Positions 33,876 to 43,362 of a stretch of 64,000 nt of DNA are shown here, piece after piece. The stretch comes from Pseudomonas sp. RIT-PI-r. GTDB taxonomy: Bacteria > Pseudomonadota > Gammaproteobacteria > Pseudomonadales > Pseudomonadaceae. How positions within the stretch are numbered: the stretch's first letter is position 1; every line of letters begins with the position of its first letter. The position numbers and the translations under genes are program-made. The stretch spans positions 248,001 through 312,000 of the forward strand of contig NZ_LIGE01000036.1 of the NCBI RefSeq assembly GCF_001297015.1, written 5' to 3'. Below the pieces are notes generated by a model. That model was not told the DNA's origin, ran no database searches, and saw nothing but the letters and a program-made list of their open reading frames with translations.

Positions 33876-36110
33876 TCAACGGGCGACTGCCGACGGATCC
33901 CGCCAGAAACGCCGCTGTTGACGCATCGTCCAGGGCGGTTTGAAGCGGCCCAGTTGCAGATGAATGGCGCCTAGTTCGGCACTGTCGTAAATGCGCAGAC
34001 CCTGTTTGCGATAGCGCGCCAGCACGGTCGGGTGCGGATGGCCGAAGGAATTGCCATGGCCTCGGGAGATCAGCACCGACTCGGGCCGCAACGTTTGCAG
34101 CAGCGCCATGGATGAGGAGCTGCGGCTGCCATGATGGGGTGATTGCAGCCATTGCGTCGGCACAGCCATCGGGCTGTCGAGCAGGCTTTGTTCCGCGTGG
34201 GTATCAATGTCGCCGGTCAGCAGGATTCGCTCACCATTGGCTTCGATCTGCAACACGCAGGAGCGCTGATTGCTGTCGTGGGCATCCGCCCATTGCCAGA
34301 GCTGAAAGCGCACGCCGTCCCATTGCCATTGCGCGCCACTTTTGCAGACTTCAGCGCTCAATTCGGCGGGCAGCCCCGGCGGATCGCCGCTCAGTACCCG
34401 GACGACCTTCATGCCACGTGTAATCGCCAGCGCACCGCCCGCGTGATCGGCATCGGCGTGACTGAGCAGCATCAGATCGAGTTTCTCCACGTTGAGTTTG
34501 CGCAGCGCCGGCAACACCACACGTTCGCCGAGATCGAAATCACCGAAACGTGGGCCAGCGTCGTACAGCAGCGTGTGGTGACGGGTTCTGATCAGGATCG
34601 CCAGACCCTGGCCGACATCCAGTTGCCAGACATCGGCCAGGCCCTCGTTCAAGCGCTCGCGCGGCGGCACCACCAGAATCAGCAGCAACGGCCAGCCCAG
34701 CAGCCGCATCGGCACACCACGGGGCAACAGCAACAACATCGCGCCGAGGCTGCCAATGGCCCAGACCCAAACGGGTATCGAAGGCGCAACCCATGCAGGC
34801 CATAGCCCAGCAATCAGCGCCAGCGCTCGAAACAGCCAATTGATCAAACCACCGGCCAGCCACAGCAGCCCATCGCCGACATAAGGCACCGACAGCAGTA
34901 AGGTCCCGAGCAGCGCCGGCGGCAGCACCAGCAGACTGACCCAAGGCACCGCCAACAGATTTGCCAGCGGCCCACTGAGACTGATCGGCAGGTTCAACGC
35001 CAGCAGCACCGGGCATAAACCGATGGCGATCAACCACTGCGCGCGCGTCCAGGCCTGCCACCAGCGCCACGCGCCCAAACGACCGCCGAAGGTGAAGATC
35101 AGCACCGCCACTGCTGCAAACGACAGCCACAAACCCGGACGCAGACTGGCGAGCGGATCGAGCAACAGCACACCATTAAAGGCCAGCAACAGCGGCCACC
35201 ATGCCCCCAGATGGCGAAAACGCAGGCGCCACAACAACACCAATCCCACCATCACGCAGGCGCGCTGCACGGGCACCTCGAAACCGGCGAGCAAGCCGTA
35301 ACCGAGCGCTGCTGCAAACGCCAGTCCACAAGCCCACGGCAGCCATGGCCAACGCAGCGGCCACAGCCCATACCGCGCGAGCCCGGCGACCAGCAAATAC
35401 ATCACCGCCGCCAGCATCCCGATGTGCTGACCGGAAATCACCAGCAAATGCACGGTGCCGGTGTCCTGCAGAATCTGCCAATCCTCACGACTGAGCGCTG
35501 AACCATCGCCCAGCACCAACGCCGCCAGCGCACCGGCCCGACCGTGCGCGTCCACCGCGAGCAAGCGCTGACGAATGCCGTCGCGCCAGGCCCACCGGGC
35601 TTCGCTGAGGCGCTGGCCATCCTTGATCGTGCCCGTCGCACCGATGCGTTGCGCCAACAGCCACGCTTCATGATCGAAAGCATCCGGGCTGAGCAAACCA
35701 TTCGCACGCTTGAGTTTGACCGCCAGCCGCCAGCGCTCACCGCTGTTGACCGGCGGCCCGGCATACCAGGCCAGGCGCATCCGCGTGGGCAATTTTTCGT
35801 GACGAGAGCGGGCATCAACCAACTCGAAACGCACCACGCCGTCCGCGTTTTGCGGCAAACCGACCACACGCCCTTCGAGCCAACGGGTTTCGCCATCCAG
35901 ACGCGCCGGCAGTCGATCATTCAAGGCCCACTGCGCGCTGACACAGGCCCAAGTGAAGCCGAACAGCAAAAACGCCAACGGATAGCTGCGAAACGGCAGC
36001 AACATCAAACCCAACACCGGTAACAGCAACATCCACCCGACCGACGGCAATGCCGGTAAAAACATCGGCACCAGCAGACCGACTGCCAGCGCCATCATCC
36101 CTGTGCGCAT
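33876..36110 (-). CDS. comEC: ComEC/Rec2 DNA-uptake channel
   Basis: A 744-residue polytopic protein with an N-terminal OB-like region, the Competence domain (LVISGQHIGMLAAVMYLL and following helices), and a C-terminal metallo-beta-lactamase-like domain with SHADADHAGG. It moves single-stranded DNA across the inner membrane. It looks full length. I chose the ATG at 36110 with AAGGA 7 nt upstream. DUF2062 is divergent. Confidence 0.93.
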   Translation of the reverse strand: MRTGMMALAVGLLVPMFLPALPSVGWMLLLPVLGLMLLPFRSYPLAFLLFGFTWACVSAQWALNDRLPARLDGETRWLEGRVVGLPQNADGVVRFELVDARSRHEKLPTRMRLAWYAGPPVNSGERWRLAVKLKRANGLLSPDAFDHEAWLLAQRIGATGTIKDGQRLSEARWAWRDGIRQRLLAVDAHGRAGALAALVLGDGSALSREDWQILQDTGTVHLLVISGQHIGMLAAVMYLLVAGLARYGLWPLRWPWLPWACGLAFAAALGYGLLAGFEVPVQRACVMVGLVLLWRLRFRHLGAWWPLLLAFNGVLLLDPLASLRPGLWLSFAAVAVLIFTFGGRLGAWRWWQAWTRAQWLIAIGLCPVLLALNLPISLSGPLANLLAVPWVSLLVLPPALLGTLLLSVPYVGDGLLWLAGGLINWLFRALALIAGLWPAWVAPSIPVWVWAIGSLGAMLLLLPRGVPMRLLGWPLLLILVVPPRERLNEGLADVWQLDVGQGLAILIRTRHHTLLYDAGPRFGDFDLGERVVLPALRKLNVEKLDLMLLSHADADHAGGALAITRGMKVVRVLSGDPPGLPAELSAEVCKSGAQWQWDGVRFQLWQWADAHDSNQRSCVLQIEANGERILLTGDIDTHAEQSLLDSPMAVPTQWLQSPHHGSRSSSSMALLQTLRPESVLISRGHGNSFGHPHPTVLARYRKQGLRIYDSAELGAIHLQLGRFKPPWTMRQQRRFWRDPSAVAR

Positions 36111-36246
36111 AAGCCCGTCCTTGAGAGTCCCGCACTTAGGCATAGCGGGTGTCAGGCACGTCCGTCGTCAACAATTGTCACAAAGTCTGAATGGGCGCCT
36201 CGTAGAATCCAGACATACTTGCCGCCTTAACCGACCGAGAAGCCTT

Positions 36247-36765
36247 ATGCCCCGGCGCTTATTCAAACGTTACATGCCCGACCCGACGAGCATCAGGGAA
36301 CACAAATCCTTACGCTTTCTCGGCAAGTTGCTGCATGACCCGAACCTCTGGCACCTCAATCGCCACTCTGTCGCACGGGCGATGGCGGTGGGCCTGTTTG
36401 CGGCTTTCCTGCCGATTCCCGCGCAGATGCTGGTAGCGGCGGCGCTGGCGATCACTGTTCGCGGCAACATGCCGATTGCCGTCAGTCTGGTCTGGCTGAC
36501 CAATCCGGTCACCATGCCGGCGGTGTTCTTCTGCACCTATCAGGCGGGAGCGTGGTTGATGGATGTGCCTGCCCGGCATCTGCCGGATGAGCTGACCTGG
36601 GAATGGATCAGCGGCGAGTTGTCGACGTTGTGGCAGCCGTTTCTGCTCGGCTCGGTGGTAGTGGGGTTGGTGCTAGGCGCCCTCGCCTATTGCCTGGTGA
36701 TGATGTATTGGCGCTGGTGGGTGGCGCGGCAATGGGCGCGGCGCAAGAAAAGCCGCATGCGCTGA
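36247..36765 (+). CDS. DUF2062 domain membrane protein
   Basis: A 172-residue protein with three predicted membrane segments in DUF2062 (AMAVGLFAAFLPIPAQ, VSLVWLTNPVTMPAVFF, FLLGSVVVGLVLGALAY) and a basic C-terminus. Function unknown. I chose the ATG at 36247; the frame is open upstream to 36103 across the divergent promoter. It is followed closely by a terminator. Confidence 0.88.
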   Translation: MPRRLFKRYMPDPTSIREHKSLRFLGKLLHDPNLWHLNRHSVARAMAVGLFAAFLPIPAQMLVAAALAITVRGNMPIAVSLVWLTNPVTMPAVFFCTYQAGAWLMDVPARHLPDELTWEWISGELSTLWQPFLLGSVVVGLVLGALAYCLVMMYWRWWVARQWARRKKSRMR

Positions 36766-36769
36766 ATGC

Positions 36770-36803
36770 AAAACGGCCTCCGCAGTGGGAGGCCGTTTTG
36801 ATT
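36770..36803 (+). terminator. Terminator after the DUF2062 gene
   Basis: AAAACGGCCTCC ... GGAGGCCGTTTT, a symmetrical hairpin that can work in both directions, 5 nt after the stop codon. Confidence 0.85.
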
Positions 36804-36820
36804 GGTGGCGTCTGAATTGG

Positions 36821-36892
36821 CCCCATCGCGAGCAGGCTCACTCCTGCATTGGAATGCGTTCCCCTGTAGGAGTGAGCCTGCTCGCGATGGCC
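36821..36892. repeat. REPIN (family B)
   Basis: CATCGCGAGCAGGCTCACTC and its inverted copy, between the convergent DUF2062 and ABC permease genes. It lies at the boundary between gene orders that are far apart in P. aeruginosa PAO1. Confidence 0.85.
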
Positions 36893-36908
36893 ACGACTCG
36901 GTCTGGAG

Positions 36909-37688
36909 TCAGGTACGCATCCCGCGCCCACTCACCAGCAACCGTGCACAACCGAGGTACAGCACAACCGTCGCCACCAGCATGAAGGTGATCGCAATAC
37001 CGATCTTGATATCCGACACACCCAGAATGCCATAACGGAACGCGTTGACCATGTGCAGCACCGGGTTGGCCAACGAAACGGTCTGCCAGAACGGCGGCAG
37101 CAACGTGATCGAATAGAACACGCCACCCAGATACGTCAGCGGCGTCAGCACGAACGTCGGGATGATCGAAATATCATCGAAGTTGCGCGCAAACACGGCA
37201 TTGATAAAGCCCAGCAACGAAAAGATTGTTGCTGTCAGCACCACCACAAGGATGGTCACGCCCAGGTGGTGCACCTGCAAATGGGTGAAGAACAGCGACA
37301 GAATCGTCACGATCACGCCCACCATCAGGCCACGCAACACGCCGCCAATGGTGAAGCCGATCAGAATCGTGTGCGGCGACACCGGCGACACCATCAATTC
37401 CTCGATGGAGCGCTGGAACTTGCTGCCGAAGAAACTCGAGACCACGTTGCCGTAAGAGTTGGTGATCACCGACATCATGATCAACCCCGGCACGATGTAC
37501 TCCATGTAGGTGAAGCCACCCATGTCGCCGATCTGCCGACCGATCAGGTTGCCGAAGATTACGAAGTACAGAACCATGGTAATCGCCGGCGGCAGCAGGG
37601 TCTGCGGCCAGATCCGCGTGAAGCGTTTGACCTCGCGGTAAACGATGGTCTGCAGGGCGACGAGGTTGGGACGCAATTCAGAACTCAT
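36909..37688 (-). CDS. ABC-2 type transporter permease
   Basis: A 259-residue integral membrane permease of the ABC-2 family with six predicted helices, similar in type to YadH of E. coli (PVSPHTILIGFTIGG region, SIEELMVSPVSP). It forms an exporter with the ATPase encoded just upstream (4-nt overlap). The substrate is unknown. Confidence 0.9.
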   Translation of the reverse strand: MSSELRPNLVALQTIVYREVKRFTRIWPQTLLPPAITMVLYFVIFGNLIGRQIGDMGGFTYMEYIVPGLIMMSVITNSYGNVVSSFFGSKFQRSIEELMVSPVSPHTILIGFTIGGVLRGLMVGVIVTILSLFFTHLQVHHLGVTILVVVLTATIFSLLGFINAVFARNFDDISIIPTFVLTPLTYLGGVFYSITLLPPFWQTVSLANPVLHMVNAFRYGILGVSDIKIGIAITFMLVATVVLYLGCARLLVSGRGMRT

Positions 37689-38617
37689 ACCGCTACCTTC
37701 GACAGATTTTTCTCCACCAGGGACACGAACAGCTCCTCAAGGCGATTGGTTTTGTTGCGCAGGCTCAGCACTTCAATGTTCTGCAGCGCCAATTGGCTGA
37801 ACAACGCCGTGATGCCCATGGATTTGTCGACCTGAACTTCCAGCGTATGGCTGTCAATCAACCGGGCCGGATAACCGAGCAGTTGCGGCGTGACGCTCAA
37901 GTCGTTTTTCAGATCCAGCAAGAAGGTTTCCACGTGCAGCTGGCCCAGCAATTGTTTCATGCTGGTGTTCTCGACAATGGTGCCGTGGTCGATGATGCCG
38001 ATGTTGCGGCACAACTGCTCAGCCTCTTCCAGATAGTGCGTGGTGAGGATGATGGTGATGCCTTTCTGGTTCAGTTCGGTAAGGAACGTCCACATTGAGC
38101 GGCGCAGCTCGATGTCGACGCCTGCGGTCGGTTCATCGAGGATCAGCAGACGCGGTTCGTGCACCAGCGCACGGGCAATCATCAGGCGCCGTTTCATGCC
38201 GCCGGACAACGAACGCGACGGCACATCGCGCTTGTCCCACAGGCCCAGTTGCGTCAGGTACTGCTCGGCGCGTTCCTTGGCGATCTTCGCCGGAATGCCG
38301 TAGTAACCGGCCTGAGTCACGACGATGTCGAAAGTCTTCTCGAACTGGTTGAAGTTGAATTCCTGGGGCACCACGCCGATCGAGCGCTTGAGCTGCGCAG
38401 GATTCTTGTCCAGGTCATGACCGAAGATATTCACCGTGCCGCTGGTCTTGTTCACCAGGGTCGAGAGAATGCCGATGGTCGTGGATTTGCCGGCGCCGTT
38501 GGGGCCGAGCAAGGCGAAAAAATCACCTTCGGCGACGTCCAGATCGATACCACTCAAGGCCTGGAACCCGTTGCCGTAGGTTTTGGTTAGCTGCCGGATG
38601 GACAGAGCGGAACTCAT
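37685..38617 (-). CDS. ABC transporter ATP-binding protein (YadG type)
   Basis: A 310-residue ATPase. Walker A GPNGAGKST, signature LSGGMKRR, Walker B LLILDEPTAGVD, H-loop TTHYLEEAE. The C-terminal 80 residues form the extra domain typical of ABC-2 exporters of this size. I chose the ATG at 38617; no good ribosome site is visible for it or for the upstream in-frame starts. Confidence 0.92.
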   Translation of the reverse strand: MSSALSIRQLTKTYGNGFQALSGIDLDVAEGDFFALLGPNGAGKSTTIGILSTLVNKTSGTVNIFGHDLDKNPAQLKRSIGVVPQEFNFNQFEKTFDIVVTQAGYYGIPAKIAKERAEQYLTQLGLWDKRDVPSRSLSGGMKRRLMIARALVHEPRLLILDEPTAGVDIELRRSMWTFLTELNQKGITIILTTHYLEEAEQLCRNIGIIDHGTIVENTSMKQLLGQLHVETFLLDLKNDLSVTPQLLGYPARLIDSHTLEVQVDKSMGITALFSQLALQNIEVLSLRNKTNRLEELFVSLVEKNLSKVAV

Positions 38618-38740
38618 ATCTGATTTACGCACCATTGAAGGAAAAAAGGAGACGGCGGCGAGGGGTCGAACCGCAGCGCAAGTGCGCAATGGTGCTTGCC
38701 GCCGCCGTACAAGTACAGTCAAGTGTGTCGATAGTAGGTA

Positions 38741-39364
38741 TTAAGTCAACGCGGTCATAACCGCTTTTTGGTAGGCCGGACGTTGCTTCAGGCGTTCGTA
38801 CCAGGCTTGCAGATGCAGTTGCGGCGCGCGTTCGATGGGCATCTCGAACCAGGCATAAATGAAACTGCCGAGCGGGATATCGCCCATGCCGATATCTGTA
38901 CCGGACAGATACGGTTGGCTGGCGAGTGCCTGATCGACCATGCTCAGCAACTCGTTGCATTCCTGGATCGCGGCGTTGATTGCCGCCCAGTCCTGCTTGT
39001 CCGCTGGCGTGCGCAGCACACCCCAGAACACCGTGCGAAAAGGCCCGGCGAAACTCGACGTGGTCCAGTCCATCCACTTGTCAGCGCCGGCACGGACTTG
39101 CGGATCCGCCGGATACCAGGCGCTGTCGGGCGCATGTCTGGCCAGCAGATAGCGAACGATCGCATTGGATTCCCACAACACGAAACCGTCGTCTTCGATC
39201 ACCGGCACCCGGCCGTTCGGGTTCATCGCCCGGTACTCAGGTGTGTCGACTACGCCAAATGCACCACCGGCATCGATCGCCTCGTAGGCCAGGCCAAGCT
39301 CTTCAGCAGCCCACAATGGCTTCCGGACATTCGATGAGTTTTTCCGTCCCCAGATCTTCAGCAT
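38741..39364 (-). CDS. Glutathione S-transferase family protein
   Basis: A 207-residue GST with an N-terminal thioredoxin-like domain (KIWGRKNSSNVRKPLWAAEE; VPVIEDDG with the cis-Pro, then ESNAIVRYL) and a C-terminal helical domain. The SS in the active loop suggests a Ser-type or beta-class GST. Substrate unknown. It corresponds in position to PA2813. Confidence 0.9.
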   Translation of the reverse strand: MLKIWGRKNSSNVRKPLWAAEELGLAYEAIDAGGAFGVVDTPEYRAMNPNGRVPVIEDDGFVLWESNAIVRYLLARHAPDSAWYPADPQVRAGADKWMDWTTSSFAGPFRTVFWGVLRTPADKQDWAAINAAIQECNELLSMVDQALASQPYLSGTDIGMGDIPLGSFIYAWFEMPIERAPQLHLQAWYERLKQRPAYQKAVMTALT

Positions 39365-39407
39365 GACCGCCTCTTTTCAAATGAGTGGGCAGGCAGCATA
39401 CGCCGGA

Positions 39408-40067
39408 TCAGACACGTCTCACATCACTGTGCATATCGCCCAGCAATGGCGGCTGCTGATCGGTGAACAGATGCGGATAGCACTTTTGCAGATGCTCGAA
39501 GAAGAAGGTTTCCGGCACGTCGGCGAATTGGCCGTGATCGACCAGATACTCCATCAACTGCGCGCCATCACGGTTGTAGGGGTGGAAAACGCTGTCATTG
39601 ATACCGTCGAACTCCAGCGGCGCGACGTTGAACAGTTCGCAGAGTTTCTGGTTGAACGCCGGCGTGGCCTTGACCCAGCGATCGTTGAGGAAAAACTCGG
39701 TGTAGCCGTGCATAGCGAACATGTCGCTTTTCAACAATTCAAGCAGGCGCGGCGTCGACAGGTGGTTTTTCACATCGGCCAGGCCGATCCGCGCGGGGAT
39801 TCCGCAATGCCGCGCGCAACCGGCGAGCAGCGTGGCTTTCGGCACGCAATAACTCTCCCCCGTCGCCAACGCATAACTGCCGCGCAAGGTCTGCGGATCG
39901 CGACTGAAGGTGTAGGGGTTGTAGCGCACGGCCTCGCGCACGGCGTAATAAAGGCTGATCGCCTGCGCGAGCGGATCGCGACTGGCCCCACGGTGCTGTT
40001 CGGCGAACTCCACCACCGCCGGGTGGTCACTATCGATGAAGCGACCGGGACTCAGATACTCGTGCAT
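39408..40067 (-). CDS. Transglutaminase-like domain protein
   Basis: A 219-residue protein with the transglutaminase-like Cys (GESYCVPKATLLAG) and His (MHGYTEFFL). The usual catalytic Asp (as in WVPVDPT) is replaced in WVKATPAFN. This may be normal in its subfamily but leaves the chemistry uncertain: a protease or amidase is possible. I chose the ATG at 40067 with AGGAG 9 nt upstream. Divergent from fadE. Confidence 0.75.
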   Translation of the reverse strand: MHEYLSPGRFIDSDHPAVVEFAEQHRGASRDPLAQAISLYYAVREAVRYNPYTFSRDPQTLRGSYALATGESYCVPKATLLAGCARHCGIPARIGLADVKNHLSTPRLLELLKSDMFAMHGYTEFFLNDRWVKATPAFNQKLCELFNVAPLEFDGINDSVFHPYNRDGAQLMEYLVDHGQFADVPETFFFEHLQKCYPHLFTDQQPPLLGDMHSDVRRV

Positions 40068-40315
40068 GACGACAATCTCCTGAATGAGCCTGGAGTCTAG
40101 CGACAGCTCAAGCACAGAGATAACGACGTTTCGGCCAAACTTGGACGCAAAGACGCGGATTGATCGAACGATTTCCCACACGCGTTGCCCACCGAACCTA
40201 CGAAAACCATCCGGGGTTTCCCACGATTTCAATCACCTTGGTCTGACCACCCGGTTTTGCAGATGCCGTCTAAGCTCTGGAGGGTCGATTTGCCTTGGTT
40301 CACGGAGGACTGAAT

Positions 40316-42763
40316 ATGCTGTTGTTGTGGATACTGGTTTTGCTGGTCGGCGTGGCGTATCTCGCCCACCGGCGTATTTCCCCTCTGCCCGCGTTGGGCA
40401 TCGTTGCCGTGTACCTCTTGGCGATGGGTATTTTCAGTCACGCACCGGGCTGGCTGATGCTGGTGTTCTGGGTCGTGCTGGCCGCGGTCGCCGCACCGTT
40501 GCTGCTGCCCGACCTGCGCCGCAAACATTTCACCGCGCCGCTGTTCAACTGGTTCCAGAAAACCCTGCCGCCGATGTCGCAGACCGAGCGCGACGCGATC
40601 GATGCCGGCACCGTCTGGTGGGATGGCGAGTTGTTCAGCGGTCGTCCGGACTGGGACAAACTGCTGGCCTATCCGAAGGTGCAACTGACTGACGAAGAAC
40701 GGGCGTTCATTGACGGCCCGACCGAAGAACTCTGCGCCATGGTCACCGACTGGCAGATCGGCCAGTCGATGGACTTGCCGCCCGAAGCCTGGACGCACAT
40801 CAAGGAACATGGTTTTTTTGCCCTGATCATTCCGAAAGAATTTGGCGGTAAAGGCTTCTCGGCCTATGCGCACTCGCAAGTGGCGATGAAACTTGCGACC
40901 CGCAGCGGCGACCTCGCATCCACCGTGATGGTGCCCAACTCCCTCGGCCCGGCTGAACTGTTGCTGCATTACGGCACCGATGAACAACGCACTCACTACC
41001 TGCCACGACTGGCTCGCGGCGATGACATTCCGTGCTTCGCCCTCACCGGTCCGCTCGCTGGCTCGGATGCCGGGGCGATGCCCGACACCGGGATCATCTG
41101 CAAAGGTCAGTGGCAAGGTCAGGAAGTCATCGGCCTGCGTCTGAACTGGGAAAAGCGCTACATCACCCTCGGTCCGGTGGCGACACTGCTAGGTCTGGCG
41201 TTCAAGGCGTATGACCCGGAGCATCTGCTGGGTGACAAGGAGGACCTCGGCATCAGCCTGGCGCTGATTCCGACCGATACCGACGGTGTCGAGATCGGCC
41301 GCCGTCACCTGCCATTGGGTGCGGCGTTCATGAACGGCCCGAACTCCGGCAAGGACGTGTTCATCCCGCTGGACTTCCTCATCGGCGGTCAGGAGATGCT
41401 CGGCAAAGGCTGGATGATGCTGATGAACTGCCTGTCGGTCGGCCGTTCGATCTCGCTGCCGGCGGTCGGTACCGGTGCGGCCAAGTTCACCAGTCTGGTG
41501 ACCGGCCAGTACGCGCAGATTCGTGAACAGTTCAACGTGCCGCTGTCGGCGTTCGAAGGCATTCAAGAGGCGATGGCGCGAATCGGCGGCAACGCATGGA
41601 TGATGGACGCCGCGCGCATGCTCACGGCCAACGCAGTGGATCTCGGCGAGAAACCGTCGGTACTGTCGGCGATCCTCAAATACCACCTGACCGAGCGCGG
41701 TCGCGAATGCATCAGCCACGCCATGGACGTGCACGGTGGCAAGGCGATCATCATGGGCCCGAACAATTACCTGGGGCGTAGCTGGAACGGTGCGCCGATC
41801 TTCATTACGGTGGAAGGCGCGAACATTCTCTCGCGCAACCTGATGATCTTCGGTCAGGGCGCAATTCGTTGCCATCCGTTCGTGCTCAAGGAAATGGCCC
41901 TCGCCGGTCGCGAGGACAAGGACCAGGCGCTGAAAGAGTTCGACGGTCTGCTGCTCAAACACATCGGTTTCGCCGTGAGCAACGCCGCCAGCACGCTGGT
42001 GCTGAACCTGGGCTTCGGTCATTTCGAACATGCACCGGGCGACAAGATCAGCCAAGGCTATTTCCGCGCGCTGAATCGTCAGGCAGCAGCCTTTGCGATG
42101 CTTGCCGACTTCAGCATGATGCTGCTCGGCGGTGAACTGAAACGCCGCGAACGCCTTTCGGCACGTCTCGGTGATGTGTTGAGCAACCTGTATCTGGCCT
42201 CGGCGGCGCTCAAGCGTTATCACGATCTGGATTCGCCGGCGTACATGGAGCCGCTGTTCCGCTGGGCGATGGAAGAAAGCCTGGGTCAAGCGGAGCGGGC
42301 GATGGATGAATTGCTGCGCAACTTCCCGAACAAAGTCTTCGGCTGTCTGCTGCGCGTCATCGTCTTCCCGTTTGGCCGTCGTCACAAAGGTCCGTCGGAC
42401 AAACTCGGTGCCGAAGTGGCTGGGGTGATTGGTCGAGCCAAAGGCGACCCGGCGCTTGAAGAGCTGCTAGCCGGTTGCTATCGCCCGCAATCGGCGGACG
42501 ATGCGGTCGGTGCGCTGCAGCACGCAAGCGATCTGCTAAACGCCGCGCAGCCGTTGCACAAGAAGCTGCACACGTCGCTGAAAAGCGGTCAGGTCAAACC
42601 GGCCGCAGGCGAACACGCCATCGACGCCGCACTGGAGGCTGGTGTGCTGCAACCGGTTGAAGCGCAAAGTCTGCGTGATGCCGAAGCAGCGCGGCGCAAG
42701 GTGATCGATGTCGATGATTTCGATAAAGAAGAGCTGAAACAGGCAGAGGGCAAAGTCCGCTGA
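40316..42763 (+). CDS. fadE: Acyl-CoA dehydrogenase FadE
   Basis: An 815-residue membrane-associated acyl-CoA dehydrogenase for the first oxidation of fatty acid beta-oxidation. Two hydrophobic N-terminal helices (about 3-50), the FAD-dependent core (CFALTGPLAGSDAG), the likely base Glu in ITVEGANIL, and a DUF1974 C-terminal domain. I chose the ATG at 40316 with GGAGG 7 nt upstream. It is followed by a small gene conserved in the same place in P. aeruginosa. Confidence 0.92.
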   Translation: MLLLWILVLLVGVAYLAHRRISPLPALGIVAVYLLAMGIFSHAPGWLMLVFWVVLAAVAAPLLLPDLRRKHFTAPLFNWFQKTLPPMSQTERDAIDAGTVWWDGELFSGRPDWDKLLAYPKVQLTDEERAFIDGPTEELCAMVTDWQIGQSMDLPPEAWTHIKEHGFFALIIPKEFGGKGFSAYAHSQVAMKLATRSGDLASTVMVPNSLGPAELLLHYGTDEQRTHYLPRLARGDDIPCFALTGPLAGSDAGAMPDTGIICKGQWQGQEVIGLRLNWEKRYITLGPVATLLGLAFKAYDPEHLLGDKEDLGISLALIPTDTDGVEIGRRHLPLGAAFMNGPNSGKDVFIPLDFLIGGQEMLGKGWMMLMNCLSVGRSISLPAVGTGAAKFTSLVTGQYAQIREQFNVPLSAFEGIQEAMARIGGNAWMMDAARMLTANAVDLGEKPSVLSAILKYHLTERGRECISHAMDVHGGKAIIMGPNNYLGRSWNGAPIFITVEGANILSRNLMIFGQGAIRCHPFVLKEMALAGREDKDQALKEFDGLLLKHIGFAVSNAASTLVLNLGFGHFEHAPGDKISQGYFRALNRQAAAFAMLADFSMMLLGGELKRRERLSARLGDVLSNLYLASAALKRYHDLDSPAYMEPLFRWAMEESLGQAERAMDELLRNFPNKVFGCLLRVIVFPFGRRHKGPSDKLGAEVAGVIGRAKGDPALEELLAGCYRPQSADDAVGALQHASDLLNAAQPLHKKLHTSLKSGQVKPAAGEHAIDAALEAGVLQPVEAQSLRDAEAARRKVIDVDDFDKEELKQAEGKVR

Positions 42764-42852
42764 TCCCGACAAGCATATCGCCGTTTATATGTGATAAATG
42801 GGCGCAGGAGCTTTATACTCCCGCGCCCGTTTTGCTCTTGAGGACTTATCTC

Positions 42853-43260
42853 GTGTCCAACGTCGTTGCCGATCATCTCGTATTGCTCGACCACCTGCGC
42901 AGTATCCTGGTCGCCGTAGGTGAGGCCGAACAGGTTCCCGAAGAAAGCCATGCCCTGTTTCTGGAGCGCTTCGACGAACTGCTGGCATCGCTGCCGATCG
43001 ACCCGATCGAAAGCCAATACCTGGGCCAGGACATCCTGACTCAAGTGATTACCCGTTACCCGCAAATTGCCCACCTGATCCCGCGGGATCTGCTCTGGTT
43101 CTTCGCCGGTGATTGCCTGCACTACCTGGCCGATGAAGAGATCGACCTGTATCAGGCGCTGGAGGAACGTCGTTACGAAGCCGAACAGAACGATGAACCG
43201 TTCGACTGGAACCAGGAAAAGCAGTTGCTGGCGATGTCCGCTCAGGACAGCAAGCACTGA
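42853..43260 (+). CDS. PA2817-family protein of unknown function
   Basis: A 135-residue acidic soluble protein (start VSNVVADHLVLLDHL; IPRDLLWFFAGDCLHYL). No catalytic motif is visible. GTG start with GAGGA 8 nt upstream. It follows fadE by 89 nt. I associate it with the family named after PA2817 by position and by the start, which is from memory. Confidence 0.6.
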   Translation: MSNVVADHLVLLDHLRSILVAVGEAEQVPEESHALFLERFDELLASLPIDPIESQYLGQDILTQVITRYPQIAHLIPRDLLWFFAGDCLHYLADEEIDLYQALEERRYEAEQNDEPFDWNQEKQLLAMSAQDSKH

Positions 43261-43282
43261 TTCAGTTTGCTGGTTGAAGATC

Positions 43283-43353
43283 AAAAGATCGCAGCCTTCG
43301 GCAGCTCCTACATTGACCGCGTATGTAGGAGCTGCCGAAGGCTGCGATCTTTT
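43283..43353. repeat. REPIN, perfect arms (family A)
   Basis: Two 30-bp arms identical to those at 3331-3401, with an 11-nt loop, between the convergent PA2817-like and LysR genes. Confidence 0.92.
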
Positions 43354-43362
43354 GCTTTTGCG

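Noticed and set aside
33775..34152. N-terminal extension of the ExbB-like gene
   Set aside because: The extra 126 codons overlap comEC and have no membrane or coding character. A GTG with a good ribosome site lies at 33774.
41189..42385. 398-codon open frame antisense to fadE
   Set aside because: It overlaps the conserved FadE core and has a shadow-type composition.
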